DNA of 64,000 nucleotides from Toxonevra muliebris. Lineage: Eukaryota > Arthropoda > Insecta > Diptera > Pallopteridae. The stretch covers positions 33,375,890 to 33,439,889 of the forward strand of contig OY829328.1 in the NCBI GenBank assembly GCA_963691655.1. Reading direction: 5' to 3'. Below, in pieces: positions 24,298 to 36,514 of the stretch. The position numbers and the translations under genes were made by a program. Under the pieces are notes generated by a model, which saw only the letters and a program-made list of their open reading frames with translations, was not told the DNA's origin and searched no databases. The stretch's first letter is position 1; every line of letters starts with the position of its first letter.

Positions 24298-25155
24298 GTA
24301 CATGGAAAAAATTGAGTTGATAAAAAATACTGAATTATTATTGAAATATTCTATTATCAGCAATTAAAAATTACGGGGCAAACTGAAAAATTTATGAAAA
24401 TATTTTTGTTTCATTGCTTTCATTTTTTAAATCACACATTTACTTTGTTTTATATATCAAATATTTTTCTCTATATTATCATTAAATAAAATAACTTTCA
24501 AACAGATTGGTTAGCACCTGGATTTGCTTCATTCTGTAGTGAGACATTTTGAATTATTTATCCGGGACCTTTTACCAGAAGCTAGTAAGATTTGGGATGT
24601 TTACACTATATTAAATGAAAGTTTTATTACTTTACAATATTAGCAAAAGTCTTTAGCATTGCATGTCCATTTCATAATTGTTTCGAACAGTTTTCCAAAA
24701 ATCATTGAAACTGAAACACCATCATTTTTTTTAATAACCCTAGAATCATGAAGATAGCTGGTCGAATTGTTTGCTTTTCATCAATGCGATTTGAAGCTAA
24801 ATATAGGGAAGAGAATAAAATATTCTATAACTCTTCAATTATTGCTTTTGATATCAAGAGTATTATTATAATTAGTTAAAATTCAATTTCCAATTTGAAA
24901 ATTTACAGAATCAAACTGTAAAAATTGATTTGAAACTCCAATAATATTAACTGTATTGGGAAGTACAATGTGCTTATTCATTCGTAAATTTTATTGATTC
25001 ATTTTGGATATTATAAATTAAACTCAAGGGAATTATTGTTTGATCGTAATCAATTATTACAGTTTTTCGTTTACTATCCGGGCAAGACAGGGAAAACTGT
25101 AATTATTAACAGAAATCCAATGAATTATTGCAGAATTTTTTTTCCGTGTACGGGT
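24298..25155. mobile_element. Diverged TIR element, minus-orientation copy
   Basis: It starts GTACATGGAAAAAA and ends, reverse-complemented, GTACACGGAAAAAAAATTCT. Most of it (about 24400-25150) matches 53690-54420 in the opposite orientation, for example GATCAAACAATAATTCCC, TTTTCCAAAAATCATTGAAA and GATTGGTTAGC against their counterparts. Non-coding; TIRs are short and the target duplication is unclear. Confidence 0.55.
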
Positions 25156-25259
25156 TAATGATTATTTCCAACAGCTTTTGTCGCTGAGGTAGGCAGTTCT
25201 TGGTCGAGATATATCTCGATCAGTTTGCCAGTGGAACGTACAGAGACAGTGGGGCAGAG

Positions 25260-25745
25260 ACAAAAAGACCATTCTCACCACATATAAAGCTATTAGGTGG
25301 TCAGTAGCAAATTATGCAGCGCCAATTTGAACCTCACTTATTAGCAATACGCAGTGGAAAGGATTGCAACCGTGCCAGAACGCAGCTCTACGCATCTCTA
25401 CCGGCTGCCATCTTATGACACATGAAGACCACCTACATAAAGAGACCAAAATGCTCAAGGTCTAGCCATACAATACACTCTTAACAAAACAGTTCCTACT
25501 CGTATGCCACAAAGAGGACCACCCCAATGCAAGCCCAGACTGTGGCAGTGGTCCACATGATACAGCACTCCTTTTCTCCTTCCCAAAACACACAACAGAC
25601 CTGACCCACTCTCTCTGTGGACGCATCCCATTGACGCGGCCTGCTTCCTGGGCCTTGACAATAAAGTCAACAGCTGACATATATAAATAAACATATTGAC
25701 AATAAATATCTAACACTATTGTAGATGCTATAACAACAACGGGTT
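25260..25745 (+). pseudogene. Jockey-clade LINE C-terminal fragment
   Basis: One frame gives TYKAIRWSVANYAAPI, then, past a stop, TQWKGLQPCQNAALRISTGC and LMTHEDHLHKETKMLKV, then after another stop YNTLLTKQFLLVCHKEDHPN. This is the usual end of jockey-clade polymerases, where the last part of ORF2 holds an NAALRxxTGC box and an HLHxETxML box. The segment ends in a TAACAACAACGG tail. It is 5'-truncated with stops, so inactive. Minus-strand open frames over it are shadows. Confidence 0.75.
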
Positions 25746-25749
25746 AGTG

Positions 25750-28700
25750 ATGCAATGGATGTCTGCATTCGCATTTAATACAAACAAATTTAATTAAAAA
25801 AACCAAGTCCCATCACTAAAAATTTTGACAGTAGTTGCCTGTGTTCAGTGAACAAATTGGAAATTACCCATTTAAAAATTTGAAAAAAAAAATTCCATAA
25901 TTTCTGTATGCCGAATTTTCTATTCAATTTGCTATAGCGAAATTCGACTGTATTTAAATTATCAGTTACTTGCATTTGGATACATGTATATATGGAAGTA
26001 GGAGAGGTTTTATTAATTTGATTTCTTTGTGTTTTTTTGAAGTTAATAGAGATGGTTCAAAACTCCCTCCTATATCTGATAATATAACTAACCTTCTAAA
26101 TATATGGTACCTAAATTAGTCTTATTTTTTTTTTGGTTATTAAATTTATTTTAATAATTTTCATGAAATTTCAAAAAAAAAAAAAATAAAATTTCAAAAG
26201 CTAATCCAATACTTTCTTTCAAAACTTCCCCTTCTAACTTTTGTTTCTTTCTCCTCCCACTACCCATTTATAATTTTTTTCGTTTACCCCTATCTATCCT
26301 AGCAGCTCATCCAGACAATCCCACATGCTGCGGCACTGTTTCGCCTTCTATAAATCCACCATTTAGTTTAACTTTCAAGTTTAGGTACACCATCAATTAA
26401 ATACATTGATTAAAGTTGAACTGCGAAATGTATAAATATATCAATGAAACGATTTTTAATAAATCTGTGATGTTACTAAAAAGGGCACTCAATCTTAATT
26501 TACCAGCAAACGTATATAAATCAAATATCTTTGTATATATGGATATAGAGTGAAAAAACGAAAAACATACAAAATGTTGAAGTTAACATTAAACATGCTA
26601 CACATGTTTGTTTAGAACTCAAACACACAAAAAAAGAATGGAAAATAAAATCGAAATGTTACTGCGGCAAGGATTAAGAGTATAAGGAATCAGCGAACAG
26701 CTGAAGCAAATGATACACACACACATACACACATGCTAAATCTTTTTTATAAACGAGTATATACTATATATGCATGCGAGTAAATGAATGGAAACCCCCT
26801 AGGAAACAAATCGCTCGCAACGCAGGAAGTAAGTAAAAAGGATGCTGAAGGAAAAGGAAACGAGCGCCGCACAAATTGAAAATTCTCTATAGCAGAAAGT
26901 TGAACACATACGGTAATAAACCAGAAAAGGGAAAATCAAAATGTAACTAACACAAAACAACAACAACAACAATATTTTCGATATTGTTTTTGTATATGCA
27001 TATGAATTTATACACTTGTTATTCAAGAAGAACATACTCAATTTAGAATAAAAGAAACAAGAAAAAAACTTTGAATGTACGGGGAAAGAAACTATAAACC
27101 AAAGTATAAGAAAGTGTATTTGAACTTGAATTAATTTGATAAGTGAAAAAATAAATAATATAAAATCTTAGCACGTTTAAAGAGTATGACGCTTAGGGAA
27201 TGAAATTATCGTCATATACAGGCACATTAGCATGCATTAAAATTAGTGCTGATATTTTTGTATATATTTAAAGTTTAAATTTTTGAACCAATGAACTTTC
27301 GCTCTTTAATAAACATTTTCAATCTAAGATTAAAAATTTTGTAATGTGGCAATTGTGCAACACATAAATTAAATCGATTAAAACTAAAAATACCAAAGAG
27401 TCTTGCATTTCTCCTATTGTCCTTTTGTATCATTATTCTGAGTGTAACGATTTCAAATTGGCTTATCACGTGGTACAATTAAATCTTCAACGTTAATTGA
27501 TGTGAGTGCGTGCGCGAAGAACTGAAGCAGCAGCACCGAGAATAAACGCCCTTTTGACTAGTTTTTTTTCTGCTAGGCGGTACTAAGAACTACTGCTTCA
27601 GCTCCTTCTGCTATTGTTCTTACGTTCTCATGTCTTGTTTTCTCTTTATCTACTACTGGTACCACACTACGTATGAGTGATTTTCTCCACTATGCATTTA
27701 TTTAATGCTTTAAATGAAAATAAAATACTGTTAATGATTTTTTTTTGCAACATTTTCCCTCGTCAAAAAAAAAGCACAGCAACGAAATACAAAAATGAAG
27801 TAATTTTCCCCAAGCACGTTTCGCATGCGAACACAAAATCGTGTTAGGAAATTATAATCAGTTCCCTTGTTATCCTTTTGTAGGAAATGCTGCTGTTGTT
27901 ATTGTTTGTATAGTCAAAATTGTAGTTGTAGTAAGTATCCGCTTTGAATCACATTACACACACGCACATATTTATTTATATTTGTTTTCTGTTCGTTATC
28001 ATATATTTTTTGCTGTTGTTTTACTTTTTTCGCTTTTGCATTTTTGGAATAATTTGCACGTTTAGAAATTTATTTAGCAAATTAACACGCTGACAAGTCA
28101 TTTTGACCAGAAAGTTAAAGTTGTTGATGACGTGGCAGTAATAGTAGCGGAAGCAGTAGTCAGTGAGTGTATACGTTTTTTTTTGTTTATGTAAAGTTGA
28201 ATTTTATTGCTTTCTCTCTCTTTCCCTCTCTCTTTTCAATGAGTTTTACTACTTCTATTTCTTTTTAAAATCACTTATATTGAATATAACATGTAAGTAT
28301 AAAAAAAGCTAAAAAATATTGCTAGTAAATAAAAGTCTTCAAACAAACCCACAAACATAGTTAAGTATAATCTAAAAAGACTTACTGTGGCTCTTACTCA
28401 AACCTTGGCTCTTACTCTACCCCATTCTAACGAGAGAGAGAGATACTTTATTATTGTTAGTCATTGTTATGTACACATGTCGCATGCTTGAGCAATTCTC
28501 TATCTACTATGGAATACTTAAGTAAACTTGGGGAAGTAGAGTTTTCTTCTTTACCTTCAAAGTTTGTGTGCATGCATGTATATTTGTTTATGTTGTACCT
28601 GTATTTGTGCCTTTTAGTTTAATATTGTTTTTGTGTGCACTGATTTTGCAGCAGGATTAGTTAAGGTAAATATTTTCTTCTTTTTTTATTTAGTTGTAGT

Positions 28701-29330
28701 TGTGGTCATACCCAAGGTAGTATGGTACAGAAGCTATTGCTACTACTACTTTGCTTGTACTACATTTGTGGCTGAATCTGTCAGTTTAGTGTATGTTGGG
28801 AAGGGAAGCGAATGAAACAGACAGCGCAGCAAGCGTAAGAGAGCAAAAGGAACTAAAAGTTCAAATGACATTAACTTGAAAAACATTTTGCAGTTTAATT
28901 GAATTTCTAAAAGTGTTTTTTTTTTTTTACTTTTGATGAAAAGTTAAAAAGAAAATCTCATTGCTATTTCTTATGCTATACAATTTCAATTGACAGAAAT
29001 ATTTAAATAAGGAAGACAGGGAAAGAATTCAGACAACATAGAAAAATAAACTTAAGCTACTTTATTGTGTCCATAAAGAAATTTAAGGCCTAGTTTTTGT
29101 GGTCTTAAAATAATGGAAATTGAAAAATAAAAATAAATTCAATGCTTATGAAAAGTGTAAAAATTGCATTCCAGTCTAAACTAAATATATGAAGGATCTG
29201 ACATTAAAATAACTTATAGGGTTATTTGTATATTTCTATAGATATTATTTTCAATAAATGCGTGGTTGGCCCAAGTCCTTCAAAAACTATACAAATCAAA
29301 ATAAAAAAGATATTTTAAAAAAAAATTTTA
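25750..29330. other. AT-rich stretch with microsatellites, no gene seen
   Basis: Contains a CA run (26715-26737), an AACAACAACAACAAC run (26958), CT-rich stretches (28210-28240) and a GAGAGAGAGAGA run (28432). Short open frames have no recognisable content. Confidence 0.4.
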
Positions 29331-29339
29331 TCCAACATG

Positions 29340-30060
29340 CTGCCATATCAATATGGTGTTCAGTCAAACTTCGCCATATTCACTTAAGCTGTGGTTTCAA
29401 TTGAAGAATGCTTTAAGCATTTCGTTTTTTTTGCTTACCTTAAGCTTAATAATTGTCAAATCTTTTTCATTGGGTTTAGCATCTGGGAATGAGAGGTGCA
29501 GTGGATTATCTAATGGGCATCCAGAATCCTCGGGAACATGATTAGCTCGCCGAAACTCTGCTTTATAAAGCAACCATAAACATGAACCTTTCCTGAATAC
29601 TTAACTGACCTCAGACCCTTTTGCTGCCTTTAGTAAACAGGCACGTTTTATGGTATTTCCTACTCAAAAAAAATTGTCTATAAAAACTGCAATCAGCAAC
29701 CATTTGTTCGGCAGCTCGCACCTGCTTCGCTTATTATTTGTTTTGTTGTCAGTAAGGGCTTGGTAACAGACTTTGAATTATATTGAGGAATGAGGCTGAG
29801 TTGCTTCAAGCATATTGGTAGCCAACTAACTAATTAAATCAACAAACACTGTTTCTGGGATATTGCATTAAAAGTACCAGGATTTGGTAAGACACCAACA
29901 TAGTGGTGCTTTCGTTCCTTTACGAATACCTTCAACTTCTTAAGGTATTTGCAGCACCTGTCTAAGAAAATTTGGGATCCTTTGGATATGAGCAAAGAAA
30001 AACAGCTTCAAAACGATTTGCATACGGAGTTCATTTTGAAAAATTGTTTATACAAACGAT
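29340..30060 (-). pseudogene. Tc1-like transposase pseudogene, copy A
   Basis: It matches the pseudogene at 36515-37560 through several blocks, for example TTTGCTTACCTTAAGCTTAATAA (its first 20 bases), GCACGTTTTATGGTA, CTTCTTAAGGTATTTGCAGC and TTTGGATATGAGCAAAGAA. Reading frames are more decayed than in copy B, and the coding sense is the minus strand. The first 50 bp differ from copy B in sequence and length. Confidence 0.55.
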
Positions 30061-30770
30061 TTTTTTTATAAATTTTGTTGGCGCCATATGGAAGCCTTAT
30101 GTAATTGCAACAACAAACAATTTCATTTTTCGGATTTTGCATTATTCTGGAAAAATGTGTACCTTGTAGGGCATTCTAGTGTTCTAGCACCCCTCATAAT
30201 TTTTAGCAAGAAATATTTTCTCCAAAGACAGTGTAATAGTTTTCTCAACAGTTTTTGTTTTATCGGCTATTTTTCGAAACCCACATTTTCAAGAGGAAAT
30301 GTAGGAGATGGAGGAAAAGTGTTTGAACAAAAGTTTTTTATCTCTTTGTGGTTAACAACTTTGCTTCAGACATCAAATTCGTATCTGTTGAAATAAAGAA
30401 ATTTCTTAGTAGCCCCTGAAGACTTCAGTTCAATATTGTGGAAGAATTAGAAGTGATGGAGAAAAACTGAGCACGCAGTCGTAATCAGCGACCCTAAATT
30501 ACTAACCGTTTGAAAATCTCGCACATGAAATTTTTAAACTACAATGTCCGGGAAGAATTAAAGCAATAAACTTGTATGCTTGTACACTTTTCAAATGAAG
30601 TAGAAGGTCCAAACAATCGTTTTCTTATTGCCCAAATTGTAGATATACTATTCGAAAATATATTTAAAATGTTACATAGGCCAATTCTAAATATTTTAAA
30701 AAATTAAAGTTTTGTTTATCATGCTTCTTTTTTATCGAAGTGATTAAGTGTCAGTGTATGTATAAAGGTA
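30060..30770. other. Repeat-derived spacer
   Basis: TCCAAACAATCGTTTTC at about 30609 is also present at 47229 in a Tc1 remnant, so part of this is likely Tc1 debris. Nothing coding is readable. Confidence 0.35.
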
Positions 30771-30779
30771 AAGCATGTA

Positions 30780-30826
30780 AATCATACGGCCGTTTCGGAA
30801 CCCGCCACGGTTCCTCATCAGTGATT
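30780..30826 (-). ncRNA. Hammerhead ribozyme (type I-like), full core
   Basis: On the minus strand the order is: stem I 5' strand AATCA (30826-30822); CTGATGA (30821-30815); stem II GGAACC (30814-30809), loop GTGGCG, GGTTCC (30802-30797); GAA (30796-30794); a two-pair stem III AC/GT closed by loop GGCC; the cleavage triplet GTA; and the stem I 3' strand TGATT (30784-30780). All invariant core bases of the hammerhead are in place and each stem pairs perfectly. Cleavage is predicted after the A at 30785. A very short stem III is the form known from Penelope-like elements and retrozymes. I did not find reverse transcriptase sequence nearby. Confidence 0.85.
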
Positions 30827-30839
30827 ATTCTGATGATTC

Positions 30840-32785
30840 TTACTAGAATTTCAACATTTTAAAATTGTCTAATATTTAAAAATGTTACCGAGAATTACAA
30901 AATTTTAAAAAATACGAAGCCTCAACGGTTAGTTTTGCTCAGATTCTTGGCAAGTGCGTTGTCTCCAGTTTTTATTTTGACAAATTTTCTAAATTGACAA
31001 CCGTAGTAGCTAAAAAACTATCTATTGAATAGAACCAACGTCTTTTTTTTCGATATAAAGTCTACTTAGGTAACACTCTGCAACACAATTTCGGATCCAG
31101 CGGAACGACTATAATAGCTGAAAAGTAATTGACCTAACAATAAAAATCCCATATAGGATTTTGTCAAAAGTATTGGTTGGTCGTTCGGTACAGCCCGATA
31201 TATATATATACATAAGTTGCTCTTTGTACTGCCAGACTAGTTAAATTTGATTTTATTGTCGTTAAAGATTTAGAAAGGATGTCTATACTTTTCTTTCTAC
31301 GTTTATCGTTGATTCTATATTAAATTCTGGAAAGTATGCCCGGATATCACTTGCAGTATATGGGAGAGATGGAAGGATTAACACATATTTAGAGTTATTC
31401 AAGGTGAAACTTCTTAGAGAGAATTGCTATTTAGATTTGTTTAAATTGGCATATATATATGTTTGTATTTGAGGTTGTACTTGAAATAGTTTGCGTTCAT
31501 GGCGTTAAACAATCATTGACTTTGAATCTACTTGTTTCTGGGAATAAAATTATTTTAAGGTTGCTCGCCTCATAAATTTCTATTAAATAAAACCTTTTTC
31601 AACTTTTAGCCTCATAAAATTAAGAACGTTTTTCGGAAGACTAAATTTGGATTTCAAAATTTTATAAAAGCTGCTCGAAATGTTAACAAACCAATTAAAA
31701 TTATGCCACATGCCACAAAACATTCAATTGCTGCCCACAAATTCTGGTATATACACACACACACAAATACATAGATTCATACACATACAAACCATGGCCA
31801 TTTTAATTAGTTTCTTTCATTCTACAATCTGCAAATACAATATTTTCTGTGATAATATTGTAATGAGATTGCTACAGTAAACAATTAAAAATAAAGGTTT
31901 ACAATTGCGCCAAAAATTGTATTTGTTACGGACGTTTCCCAAATGTTTTTATACACCTACGCCAAAGTGAGGCGAACGTGTAGGGGAAGTAAGTAAGTGT
32001 GAGTTTTGTGTCTGGTTAGGTGTTTTTGTATTTTTTATTGCATGCTACTGCTGCTGGCAGTTATACAAAAGGTGTATAAATAAATTGAGGTTTGTTATGG
32101 TGCAACGCGTGCGCTCATGCAATAAATAAGCAATTAAATAAAAAATAAAATTTAAAATGTAAAAAAAAAAACAGAAAAAAATGTAGCGAAAATTCGGTAG
32201 CGCTACATGAATATGCATTCCAAAAATGCCAACCAATCTAACAAATACACACACACATTTGCATATGGACAAGTATAAATGTATGCAAATAAATATATAC
32301 TTTTGTGTGTGCTGGTGTTCATGTTTTTGCGCCTGCTGTTTACATAAAAATAAATCACAAAGTAATTTAACAACAGCAACAAAGTTAAATTTGTAAAGTT
32401 GTTTTTAGTTTTTTAAACTTTTTATGTTTATTTTTCTCTCTATTTTTGTTGGTTGAAATTATTCAAACAAAATTAGCACACAAATGAAAAATAAACGCTC
32501 TGGCTCATATAAAAATAACAATTTTTTTTTCTGGTATGAAGTAGTAGTAACAGTAACTTTTTTGAAAACATGATGACAATTCCGTCAGAATATGCAGAAA
32601 CAGCAAAACTTTGTTGAAATAACTCTGCATGCAATATTTATATTTATATTGCGGGCAATAATATGCACTATTGCACGATAGTAAACCTTTGGTTTCATAG
32701 GGTTTATATAACTAAATTTTAACTTTTTACTGGAAATTTTTAGATTTTATTGCAAGGTAAATTAGAAGCTTTTAGTAGATCGCTG
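30840..32785. other. AT-rich stretch, no gene seen
   Basis: Part next to 30840-30870 resembles the region next to 45285, so the ribozyme-bearing repeat continues a little way. The rest carries a TA run near 31200 and a CA run near 31756. No coding content recognised. Confidence 0.35.
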
Positions 32786-32790
32786 TAAGC

Positions 32791-32907
32791 AGGAAAGGAT
32801 TCAGAGATTTGCAAAGAGGGGCCGTGTTAATTTTTGTTCGTCATATGATCAACGCTCATGAGGGAGGGGGGGGGGGGCTTCCCTCCTCCTTATATCCGCT
32901 TGTGGTT
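32791..32907. repeat. Possible short hAT-type repeat with G-runs
   Basis: GGATTCAGAGATTTGC followed by GGGG (32801-32823), and CCCTCCTCC then TATCCGCTTGTGG on the right, form weak inverted ends. A similar start, GATTCAGAGATTTCG and a GGGGGG run, lies at 57192. Limits uncertain. Confidence 0.3.
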
Positions 32908-32909
32908 GT

Positions 32910-33735
32910 AAGTATTTGTTTTTACAATAACATTAAAAATTTATTAATCCTACGTTAGTAAGTCTGTCCAGATTTTTTTCCATTTTAATTGTAATATACG
33001 TATTAAAAAATAGTAAGCGCATAACTTTGTTCATATTTTTTGACTTTTTGTCTGCAATGCCAAAGAAATAATTTTTTTTTTTTTCGTATGTAAAAGAAGC
33101 TGATTCGTGACTAATTTATAGAGTTATTTTCCTTAGTGTATGTTCGGAACCTTCTGGTAAATTTTTAATAAGCTTAGCCGTAAATTGTCTTGATTATTAA
33201 TTTTTAAAATAATAAAAAAAAAAACGAAAGATATTTACGTTGACAGCCTAAATATTTCTCTGAAATAATTTTTTTTCTAATTTGAATTTAATTATTAATA
33301 TGTTATTAATGTACTAGAAATCAGCAAATACATATGTATGTGTTCACACGAGTTTAAATATTAAACAAAATTACAAATTATTTTATAGTTAAAGCTTTTA
33401 GTGACATAGAAGCATTTGTTATTCCGTTCTATAAATATTATAGAATAGGAAGTATAAAGTATAAATAATGTAATTTTACATTACAGTGGGTAAAATAGAA
33501 ATATTAAAATTTGTGCTTAATAATATTTATGATTCGAAATACTACGCAATAGAATAATTTGCTACAACTAGGGTAATGTGAAAGTAAGATTAGACATATA
33601 TAGGGTGAACGCATATAGTTTAGATTAGGTTAGGTTATTGTGGCAGATATATAATTTATCCATAAATGTACTCAAGTGACATATTGAATAGATTAACTTA
33701 TCTTTCAAATACACTGTATCGTTTATGATCTTTTT
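32910..33735. other. AT-rich stretch, no gene seen
   Basis: Only TTAGATTAGGTTAGGTTAT at 33619-33637 is notable; reversed, it resembles the CCTAACC tails of the SINE and LINEs in this window. Confidence 0.35.
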
Positions 33736-33749
33736 TCTAATTCAATAAA

Positions 33750-34055
33750 GACGACTTCGATAGTCTAGTGGGTAGTGCACTAGACTTTCATCCGGGAGGT
33801 TCGGGTTCGATTCCCGTCTTCGTCTGGTGGTTAATTTTTATAACTTTCTTATATTCACTATCATTATAAAGTATATGAGAATTATAAGAAAATGTACAAG
33901 TACATACCTTGGTTGGTAATGGCAAAACCACCAAGCCGATGAGAAATTACCACACCGCCGTTCGGAATCGGCGTTAAACTGTAGGTCCAACTATGTGGTA
34001 TCACAACGGCCCGTTCAGGCCTAAGTGTGTCTCTCGACAGCCACTCCAACCTAAC
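33750..34055 (+). mobile_element. tRNA-Glu-derived SINE, copy 1
   Basis: The head is tRNA-like: box A TAGTCTAGTGGG (33761-33772), anticodon loop CTTTCAT (anticodon TTC, Glu), box B GGTTCGATTCC (33804-33814) and a 3' acceptor strand pairing at five of seven positions. A body of about 225 bp unrelated to tRNA follows, ending CCAACCTAACCT. The flanking duplication is CTAATTCAATAAA (33737-33749) and CTAATTCAACAAA (34056-34068), 12 of 13 identical. Boxes A and B would drive RNA polymerase III. The anticodon stem is eroded, so this is not a functional tRNA. Confidence 0.9.
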
Positions 34056-34069
34056 CTAATTCAACAAAA

Positions 34070-34680
34070 AAAGTAAAGATAATGTTTCGGGTCGCCGTAT
34101 TGCAGTGGCTAGATTAATGGACTGCTATACTATTTCAGTTCTGACTCTATCAAAAATCAGAAAATGTAGTGGAAAACTTTAAAAATAAAAATTGCTCAAG
34201 CAAAGTTTTTTACTTAGCCAATCGAACTTAACATTCATTTGTATGTGCTCCATTCGACAAAAATTTAATTTTTACAGTATGAATGGATGCGAAATATTTG
34301 GTCCCCATGGGCTGCTGTGCCGTAAAAGAAGAATAACCTAAAAATGTTTATTTTGCGATGTAAAATATATTTTTAATTTAGAAAATACTTTTTCATTGTG
34401 TATCTGAAGTGAACATTTTAAAAATTTTTGAAATTTGGGATTATTTTTATTAAAACTAAGTTTAGAGATTTTTGTTGCTCAGTGATTTATAGTAAAATTT
34501 TATGAGCAATACATTTTCAGAATTTGTTAACCCACTATCAACCCTCATAATGAGTCAAAAAGGTAATTTCTTTTAAAGAGACCTCTAAGGGAGGAAGCTA
34601 TATTCAAGGCAAATATTCTACAAAAAAACTAGACTATAAATTACCAAACGCACAAGCAATCTCAGATGCAAACTTAACAA
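34070..34680. other. Spacer, no gene seen
   Basis: AT-rich sequence between the SINE and the next LINE. GTCGCCGTATTGCAGTGGCT at 34091 is weakly tRNA-box-like but has no partner stem. Confidence 0.3.
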
Positions 34681-34699
34681 GTTGTATTATACATTATAT

Positions 34700-36510
34700 A
34701 TTTTATTTTATTTGTAATTAGTAAACAAATCGTTGCAGAAACTTTGCTTATTGATATACCCCTCAAAAATGCAGAAGACATTGAATTAGCAATTAAGCAC
34801 TTTAATAAAACGGTTCCAAATGCTGCATGGAGTTCAACAAACATCAAAAGTAAAGAATCATCAAATGTCCTGCATCCAGCTATCCAAGAAATGTTAAGCA
34901 AAAAGTGTAGGCTAAGAAAAATGTGGCACACTGTGGCATCCGGACGATAAGAAAAACCTTAATACAGCAGTCACAAAGCTTAAAAATATGCTAATGGAAA
35001 ACAAAAATAAAACACAATGTTACCTCAAATTTGACTGTAACGAATGCTACAGAATACTTGCTATGGAAAGCAACAAAAATAATAAAGCAACCAATGAATC
35101 GTGCTCCTCCAATTAGAACTGATAGAGGACGCTGGGCAAAAACTGATAAAGAAAAAGCAGATATTTTTGCAAATTATCTATCAAAAGTATTTACTCCTTT
35201 TCCGCCAGAACTACAAAATGAAGAAAGTGAAGTCTACAACTCTCTTGATTCTCCATATGAAATGGAATTAATCATTCCGCCTTTCAAAATTAATGATACA
35301 AGAAACATAACTAACAAATTGAAGGTTAAAAAAGCCCCAGGCTATAACCTGATCACTGAAAAAGGTATAGGTCCCAGAAGTAGGTATAAGGTTCCTTATT
35401 TATCATTTTAATGCCATTTTAAAGTGCTCTTATGTACCACGACAATTTAAGGTGGCAGAAATTATACTTATTCAAAAGTCAGTTTGTAACCAATTTTCGA
35501 AAAATTATTTCTAAGTATATTGAGACGCATGATTGCTGAAAAGAAATTAATTCCATATCTTCAATTCGGATTTCAAGCCCATCGAGTGCACAATGTAATA
35601 AGAAACGCTCTAGAATAGGGATTCCCAAGTGCACATTTGTGCATTCTGAAAAAACCCTAAAGGTACATGTTGCGCATTCTAATACACACACATAGCACTC
35701 CGCACTAAGCAATATGAAATACATAAACAATTTCGACTTTTTCGTTTCTCATCTCTCTTCTTTGCCCATAGCAAAGATCAAAGCAACAACACTTTCGTCT
35801 GCTTTGTTGGTATACATTGGCGGCAATTATATTTAACGTAGATTTTGTTGTTGCCTAACGTATGATTTTTTGTTCCTTTATAATAATAAAGTTTATATGT
35901 ATTGGTGTTTCGTTACTACTTATAAGAAACTTTTGGGCACCTCTGCTCTACATCCTTCGAAATTCAGAAGTCATATCTTGAAGATCGATATTTCAGAGTA
36001 GAATTCAAAAACGAAAGGACTGAACTCTTCAATTAAGGCTGGCGTACCGCAAGGTAGTGTGTTAGGCCCATTATTATACGCTGATCTACCATTATCAAAA
36101 AAAAAAAACAGAAACTGCAACATATGCCGATGATACTGTTGTAATGGCCACAAGTCCCTATATTGTCACTGCTACTGAGTACCTGCAGGAAAATTTACAG
36201 CAAATTGAATCCTGGCTTATCAAATGGAGAATAAAAGTAAACCAAACTAAGTCTACGCAAGTAACATTCACTCTGAAAAAAAATACATGTCCTTCTGTCA
36301 CCTTAAATCATCAGATCAACGATGAAGTTTAATACCTCGGGTTACATTTCGATCGGCGTCTAACGTGGAAAAAACATATATTTGCAAACAATTTTATCTG
36401 AAACTAACATCTATGTACTCGCTCTTAGGACGAAACTCTAAACTTTCACTTGAAAGCAAGTTACTAATTTACAAAGCAATTTTGAAACCAATTTTGACAA
36501 AAGTCCCGCA
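34700..36510 (+). mobile_element. Jockey-like LINE remnant
   Basis: Readable pieces in order are NAAWSSTNIKS (34821), a linker with MNRAPPIRTDRGRWAKTDKE (about 35095), KADIFANYLSKVFTPFP (35152), ITNKLKVKKAPGYNLIT (RT start, 35307), PYLQFGFQAHR (about 35550), then after a hAT-like insert a decayed AGVPQGSVLGPLLY (about 36030), YADDTVV (about 36124), IESWLIKWRIKVNQTKSTQV (36207) and a C-terminal LLIYKAI (about 36465). It is broken by many stops and by a Tc1 insertion at its 3' end. RT chemistry is not preserved in any one frame. Confidence 0.75.
35616..35945. mobile_element. Small hAT-like element nested in LINE
   Basis: The ends are TAGGGATTCCCAAGTGC and, reverse-complemented, CAGAGGTGCCCAAAAG, which agree at most positions of a hAT-type terminus. 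Flanks CTCTAGAA (35608-35615) and CTCTACAT (35946-35953) are an imperfect 8-bp duplication (6 of 8). LINE coding resumes after it. It is 330 bp, with no transposase. Confidence 0.65.
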
Positions 36511-36514
36511 TTAT

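Noticed and set aside
25455..25716. Two minus-strand open frames as genes
   Set aside because: They lie antisense to a recognisable jockey-type LINE C-terminus.
33750..33830. Functional tRNA-Glu gene
   Set aside because: The anticodon stem is eroded, the acceptor pairs at only five of seven positions, and a second copy with the same long unrelated body and its own duplication shows it is a SINE head.
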